Shown here: one piece after another, positions 27,269 to 35,748 of the stretch
Numbering within the stretch: the stretch's first letter is position 1
How the letters are laid out: every line of letters begins with the position of its first letter
Assembly: GCF_038006045.1 (NCBI RefSeq)
Contig: NZ_JBBOUK010000001.1
Location: forward strand, 2,211,001-2,275,000
Length of the DNA: 64,000 nt
Direction of reading: 5' to 3'
Source of the DNA: Exiguobacterium sp. FSL W8-0210
Lineage (GTDB): Bacteria > Bacillota > Bacilli > Exiguobacteriales > Exiguobacteriaceae
Position numbers and translations under genes: made by a program
Notes under the pieces: generated by a model
What the model was told of the DNA's origin: nothing
The model's database searches: none
What the model saw: the letters and a program-made list of their open reading frames with translations, nothing else

Positions 27269-28630
27269 TTAGTTCCCCTTCAGTTCTCGTAAGATTCGTT
27301 CCATCTCTTCATCGTCTGGAACATCCGCTTCGAAACTCGCTTTTTTAGAGGCTTCATACTGTTGCTGTTTCGCCTTCTCTTCTTGCAACCACTTCGGGTT
27401 CGGACCGCCGTTCGTATTGCTGGTCCGTCCCCGACGTCCACCAACGGTCTGACGCGCTCGTTCTTGTTTTTGCTCCTGCTTCTTCGCAATCAAATCATCT
27501 TGCTCCTGCGTCTTCGCCAGTGCCTCGGATGCTGTCACGTACCCTTTCTGTTTCCAATCATCGACGATGGATAAGAGGAAGTTCTTACTGAAGCGATTGT
27601 CTTTTTTGACGACGAGCGCATAGTAGTAGGCGGCATTGACGATCCCAGACGACATCTCATAATCGATGATCAATTGTTGGATCAACTCTTCATCTCGCTC
27701 TGATAACGCTTTGACCTTCCGCAACTTCGCGACATAATGCTTCGGATGGGTGCTTTCCATCGTTTCCGTCGCTTCGACGTCTCCGACCTCGATCGTATCG
27801 AGTGAGGCGACCTTCGCTTTTTTCTCGCGGCTGAGTTTTTGTTTCGCTGACAACATCATCTGTTTGCAACGTTCTTGTTTCTCAGCATCGGTCATCGGCA
27901 AGTATGCTTCGTGACGGAAACGGGCATTCAACAGTTCCGCCATCAATGCTTCATTCGACTGCGTGACGTACGCAAGCTTTACGAGCAGATGATCGATTGC
28001 CTTTGAATAAAACGAGCGTGGCAAAAAGCGATCGGTTTGACGTTTCATCTCTTCTAAATCAAACGAATAATCGAATTCATATACTGCTCGTTCCTGTTTC
28101 GCATAGGCCTTCGGCTGATGAGCGGAAGCAAGACCAGCTTTCACATCGAACACTTGATCAAACCGGACCGTCCGATCAACGATATTCTTCGGAAGCGGCT
28201 CCGTCCGGAAACGATGCTGGAGTGAGCGGAACCGGATTTCACCGACACGGTAGAATAGCAGACTCGATAACACCCCGTCATTCAAGAAAGTGTTCGGCGC
28301 AAGCGGCACCCGGATTTGATAAATATAGCGATACGCGGCTTGGCGCGCTTCGAACGTCCGGATCAACCCGATCCCTTCTAGCTTGAATAACTCTTCCTTG
28401 AACTCATCGACGGAAAAACCGAGTAGCGTTCCGAGTTCTGCATGGGAAATATACTGGGATTTCGTTTTCCCTGGGATCATCTCGCTCCAAAACGTTTGAT
28501 AGAGTCCAAGTGCTTTGACACCAATGATCGGCTGGTACAAATAATATAAAGATTGATAGGCTTCACGGTCGACGACACCATTGCTCATCACTAAGCAAAG
28601 ATCGGTACCGGAAAGTTCACGTTCTACCAT
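27269..28630 (-). CDS. dnaB: Replication initiation and membrane attachment protein DnaB
   Basis: 453 residues in the Gram-positive DnaB/DnaD superfamily, unrelated to the E. coli helicase of that name. The N-terminal winged-helix domain (about 20-130, AELGTLLGFSVDEFKEELFK) and the DDBH2-type domain (about 315-385, LIQQLIIDYEMSSGIVNAAYYYALV) are recognisable. A lysine- and glutamine-rich tail follows. It acts in the helicase-loading cascade and tethers the origin region to the membrane. It is preceded by nrdR and followed by dnaI, as in B. subtilis. Confidence 0.92.
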   Translation of the reverse strand: MVERELSGTDLCLVMSNGVVDREAYQSLYYLYQPIIGVKALGLYQTFWSEMIPGKTKSQYISHAELGTLLGFSVDEFKEELFKLEGIGLIRTFEARQAAYRYIYQIRVPLAPNTFLNDGVLSSLLFYRVGEIRFRSLQHRFRTEPLPKNIVDRTVRFDQVFDVKAGLASAHQPKAYAKQERAVYEFDYSFDLEEMKRQTDRFLPRSFYSKAIDHLLVKLAYVTQSNEALMAELLNARFRHEAYLPMTDAEKQERCKQMMLSAKQKLSREKKAKVASLDTIEVGDVEATETMESTHPKHYVAKLRKVKALSERDEELIQQLIIDYEMSSGIVNAAYYYALVVKKDNRFSKNFLLSIVDDWKQKGYVTASEALAKTQEQDDLIAKKQEQKQERARQTVGGRRGRTSNTNGGPNPKWLQEEKAKQQQYEASKKASFEADVPDDEEMERILRELKGN

Positions 28631-28652
28631 CTGACTCGTCCTTTCCTTAGGG

Positions 28653-28694
28653 AGAAAAAGAGAGGTGCGCTGACCGGACAGACGACCTCTCTTA
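28653..28694 (-). terminator. Terminator-like hairpin between nrdR and dnaB
   Basis: AGAGAGGT pairs with ACCTCTCT across an 18-nt loop, followed by TTTTTCTCCC on the minus strand. It probably attenuates transcription from nrdR into dnaB. Confidence 0.65.
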
Positions 28695-28702
28695 TATCAC
28701 GT

Positions 28703-29179
28703 TCAATTTTCACGGTCATTTTCTTGATGTCGCTCCATCAGCTCAGAGAGCTCTTGGAAGAAGACATTGATGTCCTTGAATTGTTTATAGACACTCGCAA
28801 AGCGGACGTATGCTACTTCATCGACGGAAGCTAATTCATTTAACACGAGACGTCCTACCTGCTCACTTGGAATCTCATGCTGAGCCGTCGCCCGCAATGC
28901 CTTTTCGACCCGACTGACGACTGTTTCTAGCTGTTCAATCGAAATCGGTCGTTTTTCACATGCACGCACTAGTCCCCGCAAAATTTTATCACGATTGAAC
29001 TCGTCGCGCGTTCCGTCTTTCTTTACGATGATTAAAGGGGTCTGTTCGACCATTTCGAAAGTCGTAAAGCGATAGCCGCAAGACTCACATTCACGTCTCC
29101 TCCGAATCGAACCGAAATCCTGGACCGGTCTTGAGTCCAGTACTTTTGTTCCGTTAAAATTACAGGCTGGACAGCGCAT
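28703..29179 (-). CDS. nrdR: Transcriptional repressor NrdR
   Basis: 158 residues from the ATG after CGGAGGTACGGG; the open frame extends 12 codons further but without a site. The N-terminal zinc ribbon uses CPACNF and CESCGYRF. It is followed by the ATP-cone domain (about 48-138, [20 protein letters not shown]). NrdR senses ATP/dATP and represses ribonucleotide reductase genes. It lies between a small unknown gene and dnaB, close to B. subtilis ytcG-dnaB. Confidence 0.95.
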   Translation of the reverse strand: MRCPACNFNGTKVLDSRPVQDFGSIRRRRECESCGYRFTTFEMVEQTPLIIVKKDGTRDEFNRDKILRGLVRACEKRPISIEQLETVVSRVEKALRATAQHEIPSEQVGRLVLNELASVDEVAYVRFASVYKQFKDINVFFQELSELMERHQENDREN

Positions 29180-29192
29180 CCCGTACCTCCGT

Positions 29193-29561
29193 TCACGTGA
29201 TTTCTTTTGTTCCAATCATTTTTAATCGGTATCCCGCATCAAGTGATGCATAGATGCGCTCGATGTGTTTTTCGAGATCAGGTCCGAGAAGACTTTCACG
29301 ATGTAAGAATAGATCGACGGCCGTACGTCCGCCCGCCACCATGATGACGGTCGCGAGTCCGTCGACTTCTTTTAATGTAAAAGCGAGTTCTCCACGTTCC
29401 GCGTCAACACGACGCACCGTTCCGCCCTCTTGCTTTAAGATATTTTCTAAACCAGCAAACAACATCTCGACTGTTGCCGCATAGTAGTGTGTGCGTAAAT
29501 TTTCGTTTTTATGTGTATCGGATGTCTCTAGCTGTTTTTGCAAGCGTTCCTTCAGTCCCAT
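29193..29561 (-). CDS. Conserved-looking protein of unknown function
   Basis: 122 residues from the second ATG, which has AGAGG 6 bp upstream. The sequence starts [20 protein letters not shown], then a helix ([20 protein letters not shown]) and an alternating strand region ([40 protein letters not shown]), ending in a helix with [15 protein letters not shown]. No signal peptide or membrane segment. I do not recognise the family. It starts a transcription unit after the speD terminator and ends 13 bp before nrdR, so it is probably cotranscribed with nrdR-dnaB-dnaI. No function is assigned. Confidence 0.75.
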   Translation of the reverse strand: MGLKERLQKQLETSDTHKNENLRTHYYAATVEMLFAGLENILKQEGGTVRRVDAERGELAFTLKEVDGLATVIMVAGGRTAVDLFLHRESLLGPDLEKHIERIYASLDAGYRLKMIGTKEIT

Positions 29562-29618
29562 GGTCATCCTCTTTTCTTTGTTTCTTCTACTATTAAGAAT
29601 AACAGACGTCAGACATAT

Positions 29619-29649
29619 TAAAAAGCCCTCGTCTGAACGACGAGGGCTT
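29619..29649 (-). terminator. Terminator of speD
   Basis: AAGCCCTCGTC pairs perfectly with GACGAGGGCTT around 5 nt, followed by TTTAA on the minus strand. Confidence 0.88.
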
Positions 29650-29668
29650 GACGAATTCGTGTGTGTTG

Positions 29669-30055
29669 TCAGTTGACGTGCTGGACAGTAGCCGCTGGAA
29701 CTTGAACTGGTCCCATACCACGTGGAATTTCGACATTTTCACGGATTTTCGCATCGAGCTTTTCAGCAATGTAGTTCGCTGCGATGGCTGGATCGATCCG
29801 ATCCCCACAAGTAAAGACATCAACCGATGCATACCCGTGCTCTGGGAAACTGTGAATCGTCAAGTGCGATTCAGAGATAATGACGACGCCACTGACGCCG
29901 TGTGGTGCAAACTTGTGGAATGCTACTTCTCGTACTTCTGCACCTGCTTGAAGTGCTGCGTCAACGAAAAGTCGTTCAACGAATTCCATGTCGTTCAATT
30001 TTTCAGGATTACAATCCCAAAGTTCTGCAATAATGTGTCTTCCCATAGTATCCAT
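29669..30055 (-). CDS. speD: S-adenosylmethionine decarboxylase proenzyme
   Basis: 128 residues beginning [15 protein letters not shown], with GGGGGG 8 bp upstream. The proenzyme cleaves itself at Glu62-Ser63 in [15 protein letters not shown] to create the pyruvoyl cofactor; the numbering agrees with the small class 1b enzymes. His68, in the TIHSFPE stretch, and Cys83 (VFTCGDR) are the other active-site residues. The product, decarboxylated SAM, donates aminopropyl groups for spermidine. It follows gapB as in B. subtilis but is separated from it by a terminator and has its own promoter and a structured leader. Confidence 0.95.
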   Translation of the reverse strand: MDTMGRHIIAELWDCNPEKLNDMEFVERLFVDAALQAGAEVREVAFHKFAPHGVSGVVIISESHLTIHSFPEHGYASVDVFTCGDRIDPAIAANYIAEKLDAKIRENVEIPRGMGPVQVPAATVQHVN

Positions 30056-30199
30056 TTGTGGATCCCCCCTACATTCAATGGTCTTCAAAGTAGTTGATCA
30101 CTTACTTTGCGCCTGAGTCGTTCGCACCCACGGGGGAAAGTTAGTCCAGAGAGGTCCTAACCCTTTAAGCTGCGATTGCCAGACCGATTGAAGTTCACG
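30056..30199 (-). promoter_or_regulatory. Structured speD leader able to mask its Shine-Dalgarno
   Basis: On the minus strand CAATcGGTCT (30181-30190) pairs with AGACCATTG (30076-30084). This encloses GTTAG/CTAAC (30140-30161), TGCG/CGCA (30108-30126) and CAAAGTA/TACTTTG (30086-30109). TCCCCC within the leader (30131-30138) is complementary to the ribosome site GGGGGA (30064-30069). The layout resembles a translation-controlling riboswitch. I do not recognise a known class. Confidence 0.6.
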
Positions 30200-30205
30200 A
30201 TTTGA

Positions 30206-30234
30206 ATTATAGCGAGTATCAAAAAGATACACAA
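30206..30234 (-). promoter_or_regulatory. Promoter of speD
   Basis: TTGTGT (30229-30234), 17 bp, TATAAT (30206-30211) on the minus strand. It places the transcript start about 145 nt upstream of the speD ATG. Confidence 0.75.
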
Positions 30235-30263
30235 GGATAAATTTCAAAAATTAATACATTTTA

Positions 30264-30309
30264 AGAAAAAAAACGGGACAGCCCCCGTCATTGCTGGGAT
30301 CTGCCCGTT
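30264..30309 (-). terminator. Terminator of gapB
   Basis: ACGGGCAG pairs with CTGTCCCGT on the minus strand, then TTTTTTTT. It begins 4 bp after the gapB stop. Confidence 0.85.
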
Positions 30310-30313
30310 ATAA

Positions 30314-31357
30314 TTAATTCAATTCAAGTTCTTTTTCAACGGTTCCCATCGCCTCTAAGTGTGCCGATACGAGGTGTACGAGATCGACGACGCGGCAGGA
30401 GTAACCCCACTCATTATCGTACCAAGCGAGGACCTTCACCTGACGACCACCCATGACCATCGTCGAGAGCCCGTCGACGACCGTCGAACGTTCTTCTCCG
30501 TTAAAGTCGATTGAGACGAGCGGTTCCATCGTCATTCCGAGAATGCCATCAAGCGCACCGTCTGCTGCTTTCGTGAACGCTTCGTTCACTTCAGCAACTG
30601 TAGTATCGCGACTGACTTCGACGACGAGATCGACGAGTGAGACGTTTGGTGTCGGAACACGAAGCGCGAGTCCATTCAATTTTCCTTCTAAGTGTGGCAA
30701 GACGAGAGAAATCGCCTTTGCCGCACCTGTCGATGTTGGAATGATCGATGATCCACATGCACGGGCGCGTCGTAAATCCTTATGCGGATTGTCAATATTA
30801 TTTTGATCGTTCGTAAACGCGTGAACCGTCGTCACGAGACCCGATTCGATCCCGAATGCCCGGTCGATGACTTGTACGACAGGTGCGAGACAGTTCGTCG
30901 TACACGATGCGTTCGAGACGATAGCATCTGTTTCATGATCATACATGTCGTCATTGACACCCATGACGATCGTCCGGACATCCCCTTTAGCAGGTGCCGT
31001 GATGACGACCTTTTTTGCGCCTGCCACTAAATGCTTCGCAGCACCCGTATCTGAGTTGAACTTTCCTGTCGCTTCGACGACGATATCGATGCCGAGTTCC
31101 CCCCACGGCAATAGTTCAGGATTACGTTCACTGACGATTTGAATTTGTCTTCCGTCAACCATCAACGCCCCATCGATGATGTCGACCGGATAATTGAATT
31201 TCCCATGTACCGTGTCGTACTTGATTAAATGTGCGAGTGTTTCGACTGGATAACTTGCATTGATTGCTACGACTTCGCTTTTCCCCTCAGCGATCAGACG
31301 TCGAAAGACCATTCGACCAATTCGACCAAAACCATTGACTGCCACCTTGACTCCCAT
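30314..31357 (-). CDS. gapB: Glyceraldehyde-3-phosphate dehydrogenase, gluconeogenic GapB type
   Basis: 347 residues starting MGVKVAVNGFGRIGRM; GGGGGATCCGCAC precedes the ATG, and the 26-codon longer frame is rejected. The catalytic cysteine is C152 in SNASCTTN. At the cofactor-selecting loop the sequence is INASYPVETLAHL, lacking the aspartate that binds NAD ribose, as in B. subtilis GapB, which prefers NADP. The enzyme would run in the gluconeogenic direction. Placement next to speD supports the assignment. In B. subtilis gapB is repressed on glucose by CcpN; no CcpN site was confidently found here. Confidence 0.92.
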   Translation of the reverse strand: MGVKVAVNGFGRIGRMVFRRLIAEGKSEVVAINASYPVETLAHLIKYDTVHGKFNYPVDIIDGALMVDGRQIQIVSERNPELLPWGELGIDIVVEATGKFNSDTGAAKHLVAGAKKVVITAPAKGDVRTIVMGVNDDMYDHETDAIVSNASCTTNCLAPVVQVIDRAFGIESGLVTTVHAFTNDQNNIDNPHKDLRRARACGSSIIPTSTGAAKAISLVLPHLEGKLNGLALRVPTPNVSLVDLVVEVSRDTTVAEVNEAFTKAADGALDGILGMTMEPLVSIDFNGEERSTVVDGLSTMVMGGRQVKVLAWYDNEWGYSCRVVDLVHLVSAHLEAMGTVEKELELN

Positions 31358-31445
31358 GTGCGGATCCCCCTTCAATGTGACGGATGTAGCTCCGTTTACA
31401 GATAGAACTATATCATGAAATGTAAGCGATTTCATTATGTTCTCT

Positions 31446-31481
31446 AAAAAAAGTGAGAGAAGATGGAAACTTCTCTCACTT
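31446..31481 (-). terminator. Terminator of polA-mutM-coaE
   Basis: AAGTGAGAGAAG pairs perfectly with CTTCTCTCACTT around 7 nt and is followed by TTTTT on the minus strand. Confidence 0.9.
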
Positions 31482-31489
31482 CACACTTT

Positions 31490-32095
31490 TCATGTACCAC
31501 TCTCATGCTTATCGGTGTCATATAATACTAACCATTTATCGATTTGTTGATATAACGAATCAAGACTCCCATCATTGAAGAACACATCATCCGCAAGCTC
31601 TTTTTTCTGTTCAATGCTAAGTTGCGAATGAATACGTGCATATGCTTCTTCTTCCGATAGATCATTACGTTGCATCAATCGTCTTAACTGCATGTTTTCC
31701 GGACAATAAACGACTACGACACGGTCGAACAGTGTCCGCCAATCGCCTTCAAGTAATAACGGAATATCAAATACAACGAGCGAATGTCCTGAACGTTCAT
31801 AGGCATCTGCTTCATCAAGCATCTGTCGTCGAATACTTGGGTGCATCAACTGATTCAGCTGTTGTCGTTTTTCGCTATCCTGAAAAATGATTTGTCCAAG
31901 TTTTGGACGAACGAGACGTCCTTCCTCGAATGCTTCTGGGAAGGCCATCTTGACCGCCTCATAGGCTCGCCCTCCTGGTTCAATGACTTCTCGCGCAACG
32001 AGATCCGCATCGATGACCGCTATTCCTTTTTGCTTCAGATAGCTAGAAACCGTACTTTTACCGGTGGCGATACTGCCCGTCAGACCAACCCTCAT
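31490..32095 (-). CDS. coaE: Dephospho-CoA kinase
   Basis: 201 residues starting MRVGLTGSIATGKSTV at an ATG that overlaps the mutM stop (ATGA), so translation is coupled. The P-loop GSIATGKST opens the protein. DADLVAREV, the lid-region arginines and VVYCPENMQLRRLMQRN follow as in CoaE. It phosphorylates dephospho-CoA to give CoA, the final step of the pathway. It is last in polA-mutM-coaE, the Bacilli order. Confidence 0.95.
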   Translation of the reverse strand: MRVGLTGSIATGKSTVSSYLKQKGIAVIDADLVAREVIEPGGRAYEAVKMAFPEAFEEGRLVRPKLGQIIFQDSEKRQQLNQLMHPSIRRQMLDEADAYERSGHSLVVFDIPLLLEGDWRTLFDRVVVVYCPENMQLRRLMQRNDLSEEEAYARIHSQLSIEQKKELADDVFFNDGSLDSLYQQIDKWLVLYDTDKHESGT

Positions 32096-32922
32096 AAGGC
32101 GACCTGTTGGCACGTCGGACAGAAGTGCGTTCCCCGTCCACCGACTTTGATTTTTTCAATGGCAGTGCCGCAACGGGGACATGGTTCGCCCTTTTGACCG
32201 TATACCGCGAGTTGAAGCTGGAACTCACCTTTTCCGGAAGGTGAGACATAACTTCGGATCGTACTTCCCCCTGCTTCTACCGCTTGTCGTAAGACGTCGA
32301 CACCGGCTTGATGGATGCGTGAAATATCATCAAGCGTCAAGGCACCAGCCTTCGTCAACGGATGGACACGTGCCGCATGAAGGGTCTCATCGACATAGAT
32401 GTTACCGAGACCAAGGAAGATGGATTGGTCGAGCAATGCCGTTTTGATTGGACTTCTTTTTTTACGAATTAAATTCTCCGCTAACACTTCTGCTGTGAAC
32501 TCCGGATCAAACGGTTCACGCTCCAGCTGTGCCAGTGGAGCAGTCTGCATCGCTGTTTCCTTATCACGCAATTCCATCGTTCCGAACTTCCGGACGTCAT
32601 TGTAATGCAGCTCCGAACCATCCGTGAATCGGAAGACGACATGGGTATGTTTATCCCGCTCGACCGGTTGTGGATACGGGAAGTACTTCCCTTCCATCCG
32701 CAAATGGCTGACGAGATAAAAACGATCAAAATCAAAGAGTAGGAACTTACCGCGACGTTCGACGCGTTCGATCCGTTCTTGATGTAAGGCATCTGCAAAT
32801 GGTGCCACTTCCATCCCCCGAATCATTTTCGGGTGGTAGACTTTGACGGAAGAGACTGTTTTTCCAGAGACCGAACGTTCTAAACTGCGGCGAACGGTCT
32901 CGACTTCAGGTAATTCAGGCAC
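32092..32922 (-). CDS. mutM: Formamidopyrimidine-DNA glycosylase
   Basis: 276 residues from a GTG start with AAGGAGG upstream. The mature N-terminus PELPEVETVRRSLE supplies the catalytic Pro1 and Glu2. The H2TH region includes SIFLGLGNIYVDETLHAARV, and a C-terminal zinc finger CPRCGTAIEK...CPTCQQ closes the protein. The enzyme excises 8-oxoguanine and other oxidised purines and nicks the abasic site. It lies between polA (16 bp) and coaE (4-bp overlap). Confidence 0.96.
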   Translation of the reverse strand: MPELPEVETVRRSLERSVSGKTVSSVKVYHPKMIRGMEVAPFADALHQERIERVERRGKFLLFDFDRFYLVSHLRMEGKYFPYPQPVERDKHTHVVFRFTDGSELHYNDVRKFGTMELRDKETAMQTAPLAQLEREPFDPEFTAEVLAENLIRKKRSPIKTALLDQSIFLGLGNIYVDETLHAARVHPLTKAGALTLDDISRIHQAGVDVLRQAVEAGGSTIRSYVSPSGKGEFQLQLAVYGQKGEPCPRCGTAIEKIKVGGRGTHFCPTCQQVAL

Positions 32923-32938
32923 GTCTATTCCTCCTTGC

Positions 32939-35536
32939 TTACTTCGTTTCGTACCACGTATGTCCTGCGCCCCCATCGACGCGTAGCGGTACGGATAGTT
33001 CGACGGTCTGCTCCATCGCTTGTTTGACAAGCGCTTGTAGCGCATCGAGTTCTTCGTCTGGTGCTTCAAAAATCAATTCATCGTGTACTTGTAGTAACAA
33101 ACGTGCTTTCAGATCAGATGCCTGTAAGGCAGCATGCACATCAAGCATCGCTTTTTTAATGATATCCGCAGCCGAACCTTGAATCGGCGTATTGATTGCT
33201 GTACGTTCCGCAAAACCACGTAAGTTGAAGTTTTTCGAATTGATATCCGGGATGTTACGGCGCCGGTTCATCAACGTTTCGACGAATCCATTCGCTCGTG
33301 CCGTCTCAATCGCCGTATCCATGAACTGTTTGATTTGCGGGAACAGCTCGAAATAACGATCGATGAACGATTGTGCTTCCTTCCGCGTGATGTTCAAGTT
33401 TTGTGATAGTCCATAATCGCTGATGCCATAAATGATGCCGAAGTTGACGGCTTTCGCCTGACGCCGCATGTTTCCTGTGACATCCTCTGGTTCGACACCA
33501 AAGACACTACTTGCCGTTTGAGTATGGATATCCTCATCATGTAAGAATGCATCGACAAGCGTCTGATCCTGCGACATATCGGCCATGACACGTAATTCGA
33601 TTTGTGAATAATCGGCAGCATACAGTGACCAGCCTGCCTCACTCGGAACGAAGGCTTTTCGAATCTTCCGTCCTTCTTCGATCCGAATCGGGATATTCTG
33701 AAGGTTCGGATTGACCGAACTTAAACGACCTGTCTGGGCAATCGTCTGGGCAAAACGGGTGTGAATCTTTCCGTCTTCCTTAATGACTTTTTGTAAGCCT
33801 TCAACATACGTCGACTGTAATTTTTGGAGCTCCCGGTATAACATGATGTGATCGATGACCGGATGCAGCGGACGCAGTTTTTCAAGGACGTCTGCGGCAG
33901 TCGAGTAGCCGGTCTTTGTTTTCTTGAAGGCGGGCAATTCGAGTTTTTCAAACAGAATCACACCAAGTTGTTTCGGTGAATTGATATTGAACGACTCACC
34001 TGCCGCTTCAAAGATCAACGTCTCAAGTTCCGTTAAACGTCCGGCAAGATCTGCTTGCATCGACTGGAGCGTCGCGACGTCGACACGAATCCCGGTCCAC
34101 TCCATCTCAGCGAGGACACCTGACAATGGACGCTCTAGTGTTTCATACAGCTCATATTGCTGATTCGCCTTCAACTCTTCCCGGACTTTCGGGAACAATA
34201 ACTCGATCATCCGTGCCTTTTCTGCAAGATAAGGATGTAATACGTCATCCGCTGGGGCTAGACGTTTGGCTCCCTTACCGAGGACTGCTTCTTCGTTCGG
34301 TGCCATCAATGCATAATGACCAGCAATTGAAGCGAGCGTCGTGCCGCCACTTAAGTTCAATAAGTAACCCGCTAATAACAGATCCTCATAACCGTTTAAG
34401 GTTAAGCCGTGCTTACGCAACGCGAATGCGACTTGTTTGGCATCAAGACAAATCTTCCGATGTTCCGACTCGATCCATTGGCGGAATGCCGGATCCTCGA
34501 CGAGCGTTGGGGCAGCAACATAGATCGTGTCAGGCGTTGCGATCGCAAACCCGATGATGTCCTCTTCCATGTAATCCTCTCGCAACTGTTCAGCAAGCAA
34601 CACCGCATCGGTAACGTCTTCAGGAAGTGAAGTGATCGTCACGACGTTCAACTGCTCTTTATCCTCTTCTTTGACGACAGGGGCGAATCGATTCGTCAAC
34701 GACTTGAAACCGAGCGACTGGAACAACGAATACGGCACTTGGGTATCAACGTCGCGAATTTGCAAATCATCTAGCGTCGTCTCGAGCGGGACATCGACTT
34801 TAATTGTCGCAAGTTCTTTCGATAGTCGTGCTAACTCTTCGTTCGCGATGACTTTTTCCTTCTGCTTCCCTTTTAAGTCTTCAACATGTTCATACAGTCC
34901 TTCGACAGAACCATATGCGGAAATCAATTTAACTGCCGTCTTTTCACCAATCCCAGGAATCCCTGGAATATTATCCGACTTATCCCCCATTAACCCTTTC
35001 AGGTCAATCATTTGAATCGGCTTTAGACCACCATATGTCTCAGCGAACAGTTCCTCCGTCATGCACTGGACGTCCGTGATCCCACGCTTCGTGATCAAGA
35101 CTTCGACCTTATCCGTGACAAGTTGAAGTAAATCTTTATCACCTGTGACGATCCGCGTCCGATCCGTCGGCATCGTTCGTGCGAGCGTACCGATCAAATC
35201 ATCTGCCTCATAGCGATGGAGTTCCATCATTTGAATACCGAGCGCTTCACAGATATCCCGGACGATTGGGAATTGCTCACGTAGTTCGGACGGTGTCTTT
35301 TCCCGACTCCCTTTATACTCCTGATAGACATCATGACGGAACGTTTCACTCGAAGCATCGAAGGCAACGAGCATATGTGTCGGTTGTTCTTCCTCGAGCA
35401 ACTTCAATAACATCATCGTAAAGCCATAAGCTGCGTTCGTATTTCGTCCTTGCGCATCCGTCATTGGTGGTAAGGCGAAAAACGCCCGATAGGTCAACGA
35501 GTTCCCATCAATCAATAGCAATTTATTTTCCATCAT
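32939..35536 (-). CDS. polA: DNA polymerase I
   Basis: 865 residues. The 5'-3' exonuclease domain (about 1-290) opens with LLIDGNSLTYRAFFALPP and includes GVIGEKTA-like helix-hairpin-helix GIPGIGEKTAVKLI. The central 3'-5' exonuclease-like domain (about 300-465) lacks the DxE metal residues, so proofreading should be absent, as in other Bacillus-type Pol I. The polymerase domain has motif A YAADYSQIELRVMA, motif B RRQAKAVNFGIIYG and motif C VHDELIFE. It performs Okazaki fragment maturation and repair synthesis. Start ATG follows AAAGGGGCGTAG; an ATG one codon later is an alternative. Confidence 0.97.
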   Translation of the reverse strand: MMENKLLLIDGNSLTYRAFFALPPMTDAQGRNTNAAYGFTMMLLKLLEEEQPTHMLVAFDASSETFRHDVYQEYKGSREKTPSELREQFPIVRDICEALGIQMMELHRYEADDLIGTLARTMPTDRTRIVTGDKDLLQLVTDKVEVLITKRGITDVQCMTEELFAETYGGLKPIQMIDLKGLMGDKSDNIPGIPGIGEKTAVKLISAYGSVEGLYEHVEDLKGKQKEKVIANEELARLSKELATIKVDVPLETTLDDLQIRDVDTQVPYSLFQSLGFKSLTNRFAPVVKEEDKEQLNVVTITSLPEDVTDAVLLAEQLREDYMEEDIIGFAIATPDTIYVAAPTLVEDPAFRQWIESEHRKICLDAKQVAFALRKHGLTLNGYEDLLLAGYLLNLSGGTTLASIAGHYALMAPNEEAVLGKGAKRLAPADDVLHPYLAEKARMIELLFPKVREELKANQQYELYETLERPLSGVLAEMEWTGIRVDVATLQSMQADLAGRLTELETLIFEAAGESFNINSPKQLGVILFEKLELPAFKKTKTGYSTAADVLEKLRPLHPVIDHIMLYRELQKLQSTYVEGLQKVIKEDGKIHTRFAQTIAQTGRLSSVNPNLQNIPIRIEEGRKIRKAFVPSEAGWSLYAADYSQIELRVMADMSQDQTLVDAFLHDEDIHTQTASSVFGVEPEDVTGNMRRQAKAVNFGIIYGISDYGLSQNLNITRKEAQSFIDRYFELFPQIKQFMDTAIETARANGFVETLMNRRRNIPDINSKNFNLRGFAERTAINTPIQGSAADIIKKAMLDVHAALQASDLKARLLLQVHDELIFEAPDEELDALQALVKQAMEQTVELSVPLRVDGGAGHTWYETK

Positions 35537-35606
35537 CTACGCCCCTTTAATCGATTTTCTGTTCCTATTGTATCACTCTACACACATTTGTTCGCTAAAA
35601 ATGACC

Positions 35607-35640
35607 AAAAAAAGACGATTGACTCACGGGGAGTCAATCG
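35607..35640 (-). terminator. Terminator between phoR and polA
   Basis: CGATTGACTC pairs perfectly with GAGTCAATCG around 5 nt, then TC and TTTTTTT on the minus strand. It lies 109 bp after the phoR stop. Confidence 0.88.
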
Positions 35641-35707
35641 CCAAGGGCATGACGACATGGGAGCTGATCCAGTCGCCATACAGATGATGAAGAAGGTACT
35701 TTCATCA

Positions 35708-35746
35708 TAAGATACGTCTATTAAGGAAATGTGAATCCACTGTGAA
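35708..35746 (-). promoter_or_regulatory. PhoP-like box array downstream of phoR
   Basis: On the minus strand TTCACA, TTCACA, TTAATA and ATCTTA recur with exact 11-bp spacing (35741, 35730, 35719, 35708). This is the TT(A/T/C)ACA-N5 pattern bound by PhoP in B. subtilis. The first two copies are perfect; the array starts 3 bp after the phoR stop codon. Confidence 0.5.
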
Positions 35747-35748
35747 AT

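Noticed and set aside
31380-31445. CcpN-type operator upstream of gapB
   Set aside because: Expected from B. subtilis, but no sequence matched convincingly; only a TATAGT -10 with a poor -35 is present.
35634-35708. 24-codon minus-strand frame between phoR and polA (MMKVPSSSS...)
   Set aside because: It has no ribosome site, and the stop falls within the terminator stem, so it is unlikely to be translated. The interval is better viewed as RNA.
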